Shown piece by piece: positions 24,866 through 33,442 of a stretch of 64,000 nt of DNA. Under the pieces are notes generated by a model that was not told where the DNA came from, did not search any database, and saw only the letters and a program-made list of their open reading frames with translations. Origin of the DNA: Streptomyces galbus. GTDB taxonomy: Bacteria > Actinomycetota > Actinomycetes > Streptomycetales > Streptomycetaceae. The position numbers and the translations under genes are program-made. How positions within the stretch are numbered: the first letter of the stretch is position 1; each line of letters starts with the position of its first letter. The stretch covers positions 495,888 to 559,887 of the forward strand of contig NZ_SZPR01000010.1 of the NCBI RefSeq assembly GCF_005280195.1. The letters are read 5' to 3'.

Positions 24866-25426
24866 TCAGACCGGCGTGCCGAGTCCGTCCAGCACCACCG
24901 CGCCGGGCAGCGCGGCGAGGACCTTGCCGGGGACGAGGAGCTTGCCGCGGCGGCGTCCGCTGCCGACCAGGACCCACGGCAGGTCGACGACGGCCGGGTC
25001 CACCAGCAGGGGCCACGCCTCGGGCAGCCCGACGGGCGTGATGCCGCCGTACTCCATGCCGCTCTCGCCGGTCGCCACGTCCATCGGCGCGAACGACGCC
25101 TTGCGGGCCCCGAGATGGCGGCGCACCACGCCGTTCACGTCGACCCGCGTGGTGGACAGTGCCAGACAGGCGGCGAGCGTGGACTCGCCGCCGCGCTTGC
25201 CGGCGACGACGACGCAGTTCGCGGACTGCTCCAGCAGCTCGCGCCCGTAGTGCTCCACGAAGACGGCCGTGTCGGCCCACTGCGGGTCGGTCTCCACGTA
25301 GAGGATCTGCTCGACGGGGACGCTGCCGCTCCAGCGGCGTACGGCGTCGGCGACCGGGGCGGTCAGCTCGTCGAGGCAGTCGGGAGCGGGAGTGGCGGTG
25401 TCGAAGTCTCCGATCGGTGCGCGCAT
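24866..25426 (-). CDS. YbaK/EbsC-family aminoacyl-tRNA editing protein
   Basis: A 186-residue free-standing editing domain. LYVETDPQWADTAVFVEHYG opens the fold; NCVVVAGKRGG contains the conserved Lys after the core strand, and MEYGGITPVGLPEAWPLLVD is the GGI/SP-type loop of the family. Members deacylate mischarged tRNA, often Cys- or Ala-tRNAPro, in the cytoplasm. ATG 25426 has TACCGT exactly 6 bases upstream, a leaderless arrangement. It converges with the CDF gene. Confidence 0.85.
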   Translation of the reverse strand: MRAPIGDFDTATPAPDCLDELTAPVADAVRRWSGSVPVEQILYVETDPQWADTAVFVEHYGRELLEQSANCVVVAGKRGGESTLAACLALSTTRVDVNGVVRRHLGARKASFAPMDVATGESGMEYGGITPVGLPEAWPLLVDPAVVDLPWVLVGSGRRRGKLLVPGKVLAALPGAVVLDGLGTPV

Positions 25427-25495
25427 GGGCGCACGGTAACAGCCGTTCCCGCGTGGCCGGACCGACGTCTCGAAGGCCGGAACCGGGGCCTGGCC

Positions 25496-26068
25496 TCAGG
25501 GAACGGGCGGGACGGAGACGGCCATGACCATCACCATCGGCACGTCCCCGGTATTGCCGTAGGTGTGCGCGGTGTTGGCCTCGAAGGAGGCGGTCGCACC
25601 GGCCGGGACGCGGTACGCGACGCCGTCCACGGTCAGCGTCAGCTCGCCCTCGATCACGTGCACCAGCTCGGCCGTGCCGGTGGGGTGCGGGTCGGAGGAG
25701 CTGCCCTCGCCCGGCATCAGCCGCCACTCCCACATCTCCAGCGGGCCGGGCGCCTCGGTGCCGGCGAGCAGCAGGTTGTAGCTGCCGGCGTCGGTGTGCC
25801 ACAGCCGTACGGTCTGGTCGGCGGGGACGACGCGGACCTTCGGCCCCTGTTCGTAGTCGAGCAGCGTGGTGATGCTGACGCCGAGCGCGTCACCGATCTT
25901 GACGACGGTGCCGAGGCTCGGGTTGGTGCGGGCCTGCTCGATCTGGATGAGCATGCCGCGGCTGACCCCGGCCCGCGCGGCCAGCACGTCCAGGGTGAAG
26001 CCGCGCACCGCGCGCCAGTGCTTGACGTTGCGCGCCAGCGACTGGGTCAGCAGGTCGAGGTCCGACAC
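25496..26068 (-). CDS. XRE-family regulator with C-terminal cupin domain
   Basis: A 190-residue one-component regulator. Residues 10-70 form an HTH_3 domain (LDVLAARAGVSRGMLIQIEQARTNPSLGTV) and residues about 105-185 a single cupin barrel (ELVHVIEGELTLTVDGVAYRVPAG, ANTAHTYGN). This architecture usually senses a small metabolite and often controls an adjacent exporter or catabolic gene. The divergent neighbour is an EamA exporter, the probable target. GTG 26068 gives MSDLDLLTQSLARN. Confidence 0.88.
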   Translation of the reverse strand: MSDLDLLTQSLARNVKHWRAVRGFTLDVLAARAGVSRGMLIQIEQARTNPSLGTVVKIGDALGVSITTLLDYEQGPKVRVVPADQTVRLWHTDAGSYNLLLAGTEAPGPLEMWEWRLMPGEGSSSDPHPTGTAELVHVIEGELTLTVDGVAYRVPAGATASFEANTAHTYGNTGDVPMVMVMAVSVPPVP

Positions 26069-26111
26069 GATTCATCCCATTCCGGAGTCCAATATTCTGG
26101 ATGACAGGGTT

Positions 26112-26136
26112 CACCACTGTGCACTACGGTGTGGTG
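26112..26136. promoter_or_regulatory. Inverted repeat between XRE and EamA genes
   Basis: CACCAC (26112-26117) and GTGGTG (26131-26136) are perfect 6-bp arms 13 bases apart, about 40 bases before the EamA start. It is a reasonable operator for the XRE-cupin protein, but the sequence gives no direct proof. Confidence 0.35.
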
Positions 26137-26174
26137 TACCTGATCGTGCACCGAACTGTACTGCGAGGCGAGCG

Positions 26175-27032
26175 GTGACAGCATTCTTCGCCCTGGCCAC
26201 CAGCCTGCTCTGGGGTCTGGCCGACTTCGGCGGCGGGCTGCTGACCCGGCGCATCCCGGCGCTCACGGTGGTCGTGCTCTCCCAGGGCGCGGCGGCCGTC
26301 GTGCTCGGCGCGGTCGTGGTCGCCACCGGCGGGTGGAGCGAGGCCGGGCCCCGCCTGTGGTTCGCCGTGGCGGCGGGACTGGCCGGACCGGTCGCCCTGC
26401 TCTCCTTCTACAAGGCGCTCGCGCTCGGCCCGATGGGCGTGGTCTCCCCGCTGGCCACCCTGAGCGTGGCCGTGCCGGTGTCCGTCGGACTGTTCCTCGG
26501 CGAGCGGCCGGGACTGGTCCAGGTCGCGGGCATCGCGGTCGCCGTGGCGGGCGTCGCCCTGGCGGGCGGGCCGCACCTGCGCGGGGCGGCGGTGCAGCGC
26601 ACGGCCGTGCTGCTCACGCTGGTCGCCGCGCTGGGCTTCGGCACGGTGTTCGTCCTGATCGCCGAGGCGTCGACGTCCGTCACCGGTCTCTTCCTCGCCC
26701 TGTGCGTGCAGCGGCTGGTGAGCGTGGCGGTGGGCGGTGCCGCGCTGTCGGTCAGCGTGCGGCGCGGGGCGTCCGCGCTCCCCGACGGGACCTTCCCCTG
26801 GGCCTCGCTGCCGCCGCTCGCCTTCGTGGGCCTGGCCGACGTGGCGGCGAACGGCACCTACACGGTCGCCGCCCAGCACGGCCCGGTCACCGTGGCCGCG
26901 GTGCTCGCCTCGCTCTACCCGGTGGTGACCGCGCTGGCCGCCCGCGGCATCCTGCGGGAACGCCTGCGTGCCGTCCAGGCGGCGGGCGCGGGGCTGGCCC
27001 TGGTCGGCACGGTGCTGCTGGCGGCGGGCTGA
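26175..27032 (+). CDS. EamA-family DMT transporter
   Basis: A 285-residue membrane protein with ten predicted helices in two EamA repeats (AFFALATSLLWGLADFGGGL opening; GPMGVVSPLATLSVAVPVSV in the first repeat; GPVTVAAVLASLYPVVTALA in the second). Such carriers usually export amino acids or metabolites, or take up small solutes. GTG 26175 was chosen over the longer frame from 25866, which overlaps the divergent XRE gene. Probably regulated by that XRE-cupin protein. Confidence 0.86.
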   Translation: MTAFFALATSLLWGLADFGGGLLTRRIPALTVVVLSQGAAAVVLGAVVVATGGWSEAGPRLWFAVAAGLAGPVALLSFYKALALGPMGVVSPLATLSVAVPVSVGLFLGERPGLVQVAGIAVAVAGVALAGGPHLRGAAVQRTAVLLTLVAALGFGTVFVLIAEASTSVTGLFLALCVQRLVSVAVGGAALSVSVRRGASALPDGTFPWASLPPLAFVGLADVAANGTYTVAAQHGPVTVAAVLASLYPVVTALAARGILRERLRAVQAAGAGLALVGTVLLAAG

Positions 27033-27115
27033 GCGGGTGGGCACCGTGCTGCCGTCGGCATGCGTGCTGCCGGCGGCGGGCTGACGCGGATCGAACGGGT
27101 CCGTCGGCCGTCCGC

Positions 27116-28000
27116 TCAGCCGTCGCTGTCCAGTGCCGCCAGCCTCGCCGCGGGTTCCCCTCCGCCCGGTGCGGCCGGGCCGAGCACCCGCGCACGGGCC
27201 CCCGTCCCCTCGTCGGCCTCGGCCCCGTCCTCATCGCCCTGCCCGTGCTCGTCCAGCTCCGCGAGCCGGGCCACCGTCTCGTCGTCGAGACCGGAGAGGG
27301 CGACGAGCTGATCGGGGGTGACGCCGTCCGGGATCGGCACCGGCGCGGGCGTGCGCAACGGCGGCTGCCAGCCGTCGGCCGGAGTCCAGCGCCGTACGAC
27401 CTTGGCGGGGGCGCCCGCCACCACCGCGTGGTCGGGGACCTGACCGCGCACCACCGCACCCGCGGCGACCACGACGTTCCGCCCGATCCGCGCGCCCGGC
27501 AGGATCACCGCGCCGGTGCCGATCCAACAGCCGGGCCCGATCTCCACGGGCTCCATGCGCGGCCACTGCTTGCCGATGGGCTGGTGGGGGTCGTCGTAGG
27601 AGTGGTTGGTGGACGTGACGTAGACGTACGGCCCGAAGTAGCAGTCGCTGCCGATGGTGACCGTGGTGTCCGCGATGACGTGGCTGCCGCGGCCGAGGAC
27701 GACCCCGTCGCCGATGCGCAGGATCGGGTCCGGGCCGAGGTCCAGGTCGGGCATCAGCCCGGCCGTGAGGGTGACCTGCTCGCCGACGATGCAGTGGGCG
27801 CCGAGGTGGATCCACGGTTCGCCGAAGACGGTGCCCAGCGGGAACGCCAGGCGCGTGCCGGTGCCCAGGGAGCCGAAGCGGAAGCGGCCGGGCCGCTCGG
27901 CCGTGACCGAGCCGGTGCGCTGCGCCCAGGCCCAGGCACCGTGGACGGCGCGCTGCGCGAGGCGGCCCCGCCAGGATGAGAACGTGTTCTGCTTCGGCAC
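27116..28000 (-). CDS. Left-handed beta-helix acyltransferase (WcaF/maltose O-acetyltransferase-like)
   Basis: About 294 residues. The central part (about 70-200) is a hexapeptide-repeat beta helix: PILRIGDGVVLGRGSHVIADTT, GSDCYFGPYVYVTSTNHSYDDPH, VEIGPGCWIGTGAVILPGARIG and VVAAGAVVRG. It carries the catalytic-type His in NHSYDD and the closing VVAGAPAKVVRRW. The substrate is unknown; relatives acetylate sugars. The C-terminal 70 residues are acidic and Gly-rich. GTG 28000 (VPKQNTFSSW) was preferred to GTG 28033 because the extra residues look unstructured; neither has a strong ribosome site. Confidence 0.78.
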   Translation of the reverse strand: MPKQNTFSSWRGRLAQRAVHGAWAWAQRTGSVTAERPGRFRFGSLGTGTRLAFPLGTVFGEPWIHLGAHCIVGEQVTLTAGLMPDLDLGPDPILRIGDGVVLGRGSHVIADTTVTIGSDCYFGPYVYVTSTNHSYDDPHQPIGKQWPRMEPVEIGPGCWIGTGAVILPGARIGRNVVVAAGAVVRGQVPDHAVVAGAPAKVVRRWTPADGWQPPLRTPAPVPIPDGVTPDQLVALSGLDDETVARLAELDEHGQGDEDGAEADEGTGARARVLGPAAPGGGEPAARLAALDSDG

Positions 28001-28108
28001 GACCTCACGGTACTCAGCGGGTCCGGGCCCCACCCGACCGAGGGCCTGTGATCTTCACCCCACCGGGTGGGCTACCGTGCCGGGGAGGACGACCAGCAGG
28101 AGGCGACG

Positions 28109-28636
28109 ATGACGGACCAGCCGCTGATCAAGGGCATCGCGGGCCGGGAGCCGAGAATCGACCCGGAGGCGTTCGTGGCGCCGACGTCCACGGTGATCGG
28201 CGACGTGACGCTCGGGGCGGGGGCGAGCGTCTGGTACGGCGCGGTCCTGCGCGGCGACGTCGAGCGGATCTCCGTCGGCGCGCACAGCAACATCCAGGAC
28301 AACTGCACCCTGCACGCCGACCCCGGCTTCCCGGTGACCGTCGGGGAGCGCGTGTCGGTCGGCCACAACGCCGTGGTGCACGGGGCGACCGTGGAGGACG
28401 ACTGCCTCGTCGGCATGGGCGCGACCGTCCTGAACGGCGCGGTGATCGGCGCCGGTTCGCTGGTCGCGGCCCAGGCGCTGGTCCCACAGGGCATGCGGGT
28501 GCCGCCGGGGTCCCTGGTCGCGGGCGTGCCCGCGAAGGTCAAGCGGGAGCTGACCGAGGAGGAGCGCCAGGGCGTGACCCTGAACGGCACGATGTACGCG
28601 GAGCTGGCGAAGACCCACAAGGAGGTCCACGCCTAG
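28109..28636 (+). CDS. Gamma-carbonic anhydrase family protein
   Basis: A 175-residue left-handed beta-helix protein. The three metal-ligand His of the gamma class are at H69 (CTLHADPG), H86 and H91 (VGHNAVVHG). Other family marks are SVWYGAVLRGD, NIQDNCTLH and LVAGVPAKVKREL. Some members lack carbonic anhydrase activity, so hydration of CO2 is likely but not certain. ATG 28109 follows CAGGAGG by 5 bases. It converges with the dedA gene across a hairpin. Confidence 0.86.
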   Translation: MTDQPLIKGIAGREPRIDPEAFVAPTSTVIGDVTLGAGASVWYGAVLRGDVERISVGAHSNIQDNCTLHADPGFPVTVGERVSVGHNAVVHGATVEDDCLVGMGATVLNGAVIGAGSLVAAQALVPQGMRVPPGSLVAGVPAKVKRELTEEERQGVTLNGTMYAELAKTHKEVHA

Positions 28637-28639
28637 GAG

Positions 28640-28660
28640 ACCGGCCCGGGGACGGCCGGT
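28640..28660. terminator. Short hairpin between convergent genes
   Basis: ACCGGCC and GGCCGGT form a perfect 7-bp stem with a 7-base loop right after the gamma-carbonic-anhydrase stop and just before the dedA stop. Confidence 0.5.
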
Positions 28661-28664
28661 TCCG

Positions 28665-29324
28665 TCACTCGCCGGCGGTCACCGGCTCGGGCTCGGTCGC
28701 CGGCTCGGTCGCCGTCGTCGCCTGGGCCTTCTTCGCCTTGCGCTTGATCACCAGCATCGACGTCAGGCCGATCAGCACGGCGAGCACCAGGCCCAGCCAC
28801 GAGAAGCGCTTCAGCCAGGACTCGGCGACGACGCCCACGGAGTAGATGACCGCCGTCGTACCGCCGGCCCAGACGATGCCGCCCAGCACGTTGGCGATGA
28901 GGAACTTCCAGTACGGCATGTGCAGGACGCCCGCGAGCGGGCCGGCGAAGATGCGCAGCAGGGCGATGAACCGGCCGAAGAAGACGGCCCACATGCCCCA
29001 CTTCTCGAAGGACCGCTCGGCCGTGGCGACGTGTCCCTCACCGAAGTGCCGGGGGAACTTGCGGCCCAGCCAGGCCAGCAGGGGCCGGCCGCCCTTGCGG
29101 CCGATGGCGTAGCCGATGGAGTCGCCGACCACGGCACCGACCGTGGCGCAGGCGCCGAGGATGAACGGGTTGATGCCGCCGTGCTGCGAGGCCATCAGGG
29201 CGGCCGACACCAGGATGATCTCGCCCGGCAGCGGGATGCCCAGGCTCTCCAGGCCGATGACCAGCCCCACGACCGCGTAGACGGCGACCGCGGGCACCGT
29301 GTCGAGCCATTCCTGGACGTGCAC
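28665..29324 (-). CDS. DedA-family membrane protein
   Basis: A 219-residue inner-membrane protein. ESLGIPLPGEIILVSAALMA and GDSIGYAIGRKGGRPLL are the conserved DedA loops, followed by FFGRFIALLRIFAGPLAGVLHM with the functional Arg pair. Bacterial DedA proteins are lipid-carrier or phospholipid flippases involved in envelope stability. The C-terminus is a Lys-rich then Thr/Glu/Pro tail. GTG 29324 has GGAGG 6 bases upstream. A second protein of the broader VTT superfamily is encoded at 36463-37272. Confidence 0.88.
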   Translation of the reverse strand: MHVQEWLDTVPAVAVYAVVGLVIGLESLGIPLPGEIILVSAALMASQHGGINPFILGACATVGAVVGDSIGYAIGRKGGRPLLAWLGRKFPRHFGEGHVATAERSFEKWGMWAVFFGRFIALLRIFAGPLAGVLHMPYWKFLIANVLGGIVWAGGTTAVIYSVGVVAESWLKRFSWLGLVLAVLIGLTSMLVIKRKAKKAQATTATEPATEPEPVTAGE

Positions 29325-29461
29325 CCGGTTCCTCCCGTTTCCCTGCGCTGTGCGTGGTGTCGACGTGGGCAGCCGTGCCCCCGGACGACGCCCCTGGGCA
29401 GCCTACCGGGTCGCGGTGGACCCGCCACGGCCCGCGGCCGCGCCCTTCGCCGCCCGGAGAG

Positions 29462-31426
29462 TCAACGTCCGAGGCGCGCCCTGTGTTCCGGACCGGGCGG
29501 CGGACGCTGCGGAAGTCCGGACGCCGAGCCCTGTTCCGTGCCGGACGCCGCACGCAGTGGCAGGCCGGACGCGGCACGCAGTTGCAGGCCGGGCACCGGT
29601 TTCAGTACGGCGCCGACGGCTCCCGGCGACCCCACGGGCTCGGGCACCGGGGCCGGCCGCGGGGTGTCCTGGCAGCAGGAGATCTGCGCGACCCGCGTCT
29701 CGTCATGGGGAGCGGGGACCCGGCCGGGCTGCCGGAAGGACGGTGGGGACGGTGGGGACGCCGAGTGCGGCCGGGCGGGAGGCGCCGCGGAGCGCGGCGC
29801 GCTGCGCGGGTTCGGGACGGGAGCACCGCCGGTCGACGGGGACGTGGGGCTGAGGGACGGGAGTCCGGGCAGTATCGGCGCCGGGCCGTCGCCGGGGCCG
29901 GTCGGTCCGGGGGCCGTGTCGAACTGCCACCGCTGCCCTGCGGAGCCGTCCCGTTCCCGCACAGCCACCCCGCGGCCCGAACCGCCCGCTGCCGGGGCGA
30001 CGACCAGGCCGTCCCCGTGGCGCAGCAGCACCTCGCCGCGCACGGTGACGTCGTAGGCGACCTCCCCGACGGGTGTCACGCACCTGTCGAGCGTCACGTC
30101 CCGGCGCACGGGGTCGGCGGTCAGGCAGAGGGCGGGTGCGGCGAGGCTGCGCAGCAGGCCGTCGCTCCCGTACGACCACTGCTGCGAGGCGCCGCCCGCG
30201 CAGTCCGCGAGGACCGCCCGTGCGCCGGCCCGGACCCGCCGGTCCTCGACGTCGAGGCACAGCCCGCCGCCCCGGACGCGCAGCCTGCCGCGGGCGATCT
30301 CGGCGCGGTGCCCCGCGGGGTCGGCCGAGGTGGGCCGGCCGCCCGAGGCGCCCGTGGGCGCGGTGGTGCCGGCGACGGGCGCGCCCCAGGTGGCCCCCGG
30401 TACGGGCACTCCGTGGTCGTCGGCCCAGCCGCGGGCCACGAGGGCCGTGACGAGCAGGGCGAGGGAGGTCAGACCGACCCCCAGGAGCACGCCCCTTCCG
30501 CCGCGGCCCTGGGCGGCCTGCGGTGCGGCGGGGTTGCTGCGGTGCCGGCCCAGGGGCGCCCGTGGGGACGTACGGCGCCGCCGGGTTCCGGGGGCCGTGG
30601 CGCGGCCGGGGCGGGAGTCGAGGTAGCGGCGGGCGCCCCAGCCGAGCACGGTCTCGGCGAGCAGGACGTCCAGGGCGCCGTCGAAGTGGCTGAGTTGTTC
30701 GGCCGCGTGCCGGCAGTAACGGCACTCCGCGAGGTGCGCGCGCACGTCGGGCAGGAGCCCGGCGCCGCGCCGCAGAGGGATGTCGACGAGGCGGTTGTGG
30801 AAACGGCATTCCCGGGTGGGAGCGAGGTCCCGGTGGGCGCGGACGCACAGCGCGCGGAATTGCTCGCGGGCCTGTTCCAGACCGGCGGTCGCGGTGATGC
30901 CGTCCACGCCCAGCAGGGCGGCCGGTACGGATATCGGCTCGGCCTCCACCTCGCTGTGCCACAACAGGCATTGCGCGGCGGGCGAAAGGGACTGGAATGC
31001 GCGCTCGGCGAGTTGCCGTCTTTCCGGGGTGCCGGTCCGGGCGGCGCGCAGTCCGCGGCCGCCGGTGGTCCGGCCCACCTCGGGCAGGACCGCGGGAACG
31101 CCCTCGGCGCCCGCCCATTCCCGGACGGTGTCGCGGACGGCCACGAGGAGCTGGGGCCGCAGCGCGCCGCCCGGCCGGCCGCGTTCCAGGCGGCCGAGCA
31201 CCTGGTGGAAGGCGGTGGCGGCGACGAGTTCCGCGGTGGTGCCGTCCGAGGCCAGGCAGACGGCGGCGTAGTCGCGGGCCGGGTGCCAGTGCCGGGCGAG
31301 CAGCAGCGGGACGGCCCGGGCGGGGCGCCCGGCCGCGATCTCGGCGGCGAGTGCGCGGTCGGAGTCGCCCGGGGGCCGGCCCGGACGTGGGGGGTAGGGC
31401 GGGCGTGGCGGGTGGGGGGAGGGCAC
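29462..31426 (-). CDS. Sigma-like / anti-sigma zinc-finger / TM / ricin-lectin fusion protein
   Basis: A 654-residue protein. Residues about 10-205 look like a degenerate ECF sigma factor (ARDYAAVCLASDGTTAELVA, then AERAFQSLSPAAQCLLWHSEV in the region-4 position). A zf-HC2-like motif HLAECRYCRHAAEQL follows near residue 245, then an Arg-rich linker and one membrane helix (LLGVGLTSLALLVTALVA). A ricin-B-type lectin domain comes next, with QQWSYGSDG and GQRWQFD as QxW motifs, then about 120 residues of Pro/Ala-rich tail. Sigma and anti-sigma modules would be cytoplasmic and the lectin outside. GTG 31426 has AAGGAAAAGG upstream. The function is unknown. Confidence 0.7.
   Translation of the reverse strand: MPSPHPPRPPYPPRPGRPPGDSDRALAAEIAAGRPARAVPLLLARHWHPARDYAAVCLASDGTTAELVAATAFHQVLGRLERGRPGGALRPQLLVAVRDTVREWAGAEGVPAVLPEVGRTTGGRGLRAARTGTPERRQLAERAFQSLSPAAQCLLWHSEVEAEPISVPAALLGVDGITATAGLEQAREQFRALCVRAHRDLAPTRECRFHNRLVDIPLRRGAGLLPDVRAHLAECRYCRHAAEQLSHFDGALDVLLAETVLGWGARRYLDSRPGRATAPGTRRRRTSPRAPLGRHRSNPAAPQAAQGRGGRGVLLGVGLTSLALLVTALVARGWADDHGVPVPGATWGAPVAGTTAPTGASGGRPTSADPAGHRAEIARGRLRVRGGGLCLDVEDRRVRAGARAVLADCAGGASQQWSYGSDGLLRSLAAPALCLTADPVRRDVTLDRCVTPVGEVAYDVTVRGEVLLRHGDGLVVAPAAGGSGRGVAVRERDGSAGQRWQFDTAPGPTGPGDGPAPILPGLPSLSPTSPSTGGAPVPNPRSAPRSAAPPARPHSASPPSPPSFRQPGRVPAPHDETRVAQISCCQDTPRPAPVPEPVGSPGAVGAVLKPVPGLQLRAASGLPLRAASGTEQGSASGLPQRPPPGPEHRARLGR
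29540..29587 (-). repeat. 24-base in-frame duplication
   Basis: Two copies of a 24-base unit (29540-29563 and 29564-29587, differing at two positions) encode LQLRAASG and LPLRAASG in the C-terminal tail of the ricin fusion protein. Further degenerate copies follow. Confidence 0.65.
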
Positions 31427-31496
31427 GGGACCTTTTCCTTCCGAGGGTGGCTCACCTTCGCACAAGCGCCTCAGAAGAAACAAGGAGTTCGAGCGG

Positions 31497-31515
31497 CCCG
31501 AGTTCAATACTCGGG
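31497..31515. promoter_or_regulatory. Perfect inverted repeat upstream of the ricin fusion gene
   Basis: CCCGAGT and ACTCGGG enclose TCAAT, about 70 bases before GTG 31426 within an AT-richer 235-base spacer (31427-31661). It may be an operator or a leader hairpin of that gene. I found no clear -35/-10 pair in this spacer. Confidence 0.4.
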
Positions 31516-31661
31516 AATTCCCCTTTAGTTACCGGCGGTATCCGCACCGGCTTTCGACAATGCACCCGAGAGGGCCGCCGAGTTGTGCGCGAACAAAGGG
31601 GAATGACACACAGAACCTCCCGATCCCCGCGCACTTCCGGACCTTCGCCCCCCTCCCCCAC

Positions 31662-32114
31662 TCAGCCGTTGGGGCGCAGCGTCCACACCACGGTCATCTC
31701 CCCCGTCACCGCCCCGTCGGCGCGGCGGATCTCGATCGCGACGGGGAACTCGGGCCGCTCGCCCGCGTCGAGAGCGGCGACGACCTCGGCGGCCGGGCGG
31801 CCCAGCGTCGCGGTCGCGGTGACGGGGCCCATGGCCAGCTTCTTGTAGGCGATCTCGGCGCGGACGGCGAGCGGCACGGCGCGCGCGAGCTGGTCCCCGA
31901 AGGCGGCGAGGACGATCGCGCCGCTCGCGGACTCACCGAGCGTGAACATCGCACCGGCGTGCGGGCCGCCCACGTGGTTGTGGAACGCGCCCTGGTCCGG
32001 CAGGGCGACCACGGCCCGCTCCGGGCCGGTCTCCAGGAACTCGAGGTTCAGGGTCCGGGCCATGGGCACCGTGGCGGCGAGCATCTCGCCGATGGACATC
32101 TGGTCTGCGCTCAT
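31662..32114 (-). CDS. PaaI/DUF4442-type hotdog thioesterase
   Basis: A 150-residue hotdog-fold protein. FHNHVGGPHAGAMFTLGESASG (residues about 45-66) carries the HGG-type active-site loop and the catalytic-position Glu/Asp; AEIAYKKLAMGPVTATATL forms the following strands. Likely an acyl-CoA thioesterase of the cytoplasm. The longer frame to 32462 has no start support. ATG 32114 has TAACAT 7 bases upstream, in line with a leaderless transcript. Confidence 0.82.
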   Translation of the reverse strand: MSADQMSIGEMLAATVPMARTLNLEFLETGPERAVVALPDQGAFHNHVGGPHAGAMFTLGESASGAIVLAAFGDQLARAVPLAVRAEIAYKKLAMGPVTATATLGRPAAEVVAALDAGERPEFPVAIEIRRADGAVTGEMTVVWTLRPNG

Positions 32115-32257
32115 ACCGGCGATGTTACCCACGAGTAGCGTGCGACCGCCAGACGCGTGCCGCGATCGCCGTGCGCCGTGATCGCCGTACGGCTGCCACC
32201 GCACTGACGAGGGGCCGTGACCCATTCGTTTCCCGGGCGGCACTAGGGTGCTGCACC

Positions 32258-33316
32258 ATGTGGCCAGGACAGCAGCAGCCCGGGGGAGAGCAGAACCCGC
32301 AGGCACAGAACACCCCGCAGGGGCAGGACAACCCGTACCAGCAGCCGGGTTACCAGCAGTCGGGGTACCAGCAGCCCAATCCGTACCAGCAGCCCGGGTT
32401 CCAGCAGCCCAACCCGTACGCGCAGCAGCCGCAGTGGGGCGCGCCGACGGTTCCGCTCGCACCGCAGCCCCAGCCGGGCGGCGGAGGCGGAGGCGGCAAC
32501 CGCACCAAGGTCGTGGCGATCGTCGCCGCCACCGCGGTCGTGGTGGCGGCCGGTGTGACCGCCTTCCTGGTGCTGGGCGGCAAGGACGACGACACGGAGG
32601 CGAAGGGCGGCGGGAGCGCGTCCCCGACGTCCAAGGCGACCGCCGGGCCGAGCGACACGGCCACCACCGGCTCCGGCGACAACCCGCGCAACGGCGAGAC
32701 GGAGAAGCCGACCGTCACGGGCTGGAAGGTCGTCGTGAACCCCAAGTGGGGCACCGCCTTCGACGTGCCGGCCGACTGGGAGGTGCAGAACCCCGGCACC
32801 AGCTACGGCTTCGAGTGGGAGGACAAGAAGGAGCAGGACGGCTACGGCCGGATCCTGATGGGCGGCACCGCCAAGTACAAGTCGAAGTGGTGCACCGAGG
32901 ACGACGACAAGGACGGCAAGACCGACGACACCGCGCTCGCCGTGGTCGGCACCAAGGGCGCGCAGGGCGCGAAGAACACCGACGAGATCGCGATCAACAC
33001 GCCCGCCTGGTGGGTCTTCGGCGGCTACACGCAGCCCGACAAGAAGAGCCTCAGCTTCGACAAGAAGGCCACGCCCTTCACGACCGCCTCCGGCGTCCAG
33101 GGCAGTTACGCCTGGGCCCAGTCGACGAACACGCCGCAGAAGGGGACGTGCGCGAGCGACGGCAAGGCGATCACCTTCGGCTTCAAGAACTCCAACGGCG
33201 ACTACGTGTCCTGGAACCTGTACACGGCCAAGGGCGTCAAGGACGAGGTGCCCAAGGAGACGATCATGAAGATCCTGAGCACGGTCCGGCTGCACGGGAC
33301 GCCGACGCAGAACTGA
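32258..33316 (+). CDS. Pro/Gln/Tyr-rich single-pass membrane protein with extracellular domain
   Basis: A 352-residue protein. Residues 1-75 are a disordered Pro/Gln/Tyr-rich tail with repeated QQPNPYQQPG-type units, residues about 82-106 form one membrane helix (KVVAIVAATAVVVAAGVTAF), and about 240 residues lie outside the cell after a Ser/Thr/Gly linker. The outer domain (GWKVVVNPKWGTAFDVPADW) contains two widely separated Cys that could pair. I do not recognise the family securely. A TAGGGT hexamer 8 bases before ATG 32258 suggests a leaderless mRNA. Confidence 0.75.
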   Translation: MWPGQQQPGGEQNPQAQNTPQGQDNPYQQPGYQQSGYQQPNPYQQPGFQQPNPYAQQPQWGAPTVPLAPQPQPGGGGGGGNRTKVVAIVAATAVVVAAGVTAFLVLGGKDDDTEAKGGGSASPTSKATAGPSDTATTGSGDNPRNGETEKPTVTGWKVVVNPKWGTAFDVPADWEVQNPGTSYGFEWEDKKEQDGYGRILMGGTAKYKSKWCTEDDDKDGKTDDTALAVVGTKGAQGAKNTDEIAINTPAWWVFGGYTQPDKKSLSFDKKATPFTTASGVQGSYAWAQSTNTPQKGTCASDGKAITFGFKNSNGDYVSWNLYTAKGVKDEVPKETIMKILSTVRLHGTPTQN

Positions 33317-33442
33317 TCGGGACGGCGGCAGCCGACCGGGGCGGCGGCGCGGCGCGGCTCCGCCGGCCTCGTCCCGCGTGGTCCGCGCTAAGGGCGTGCC
33401 CTCGGTTTGGCACATCGGGGTCGCGGCGGCGATAGTCGGCCG

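Noticed and set aside
23657..26104. An 815-codon open frame crossing the CDF, YbaK and XRE genes
   Set aside because: It runs through three well-supported genes, has Arg/Gly-rich low-complexity content and no recognisable domain.
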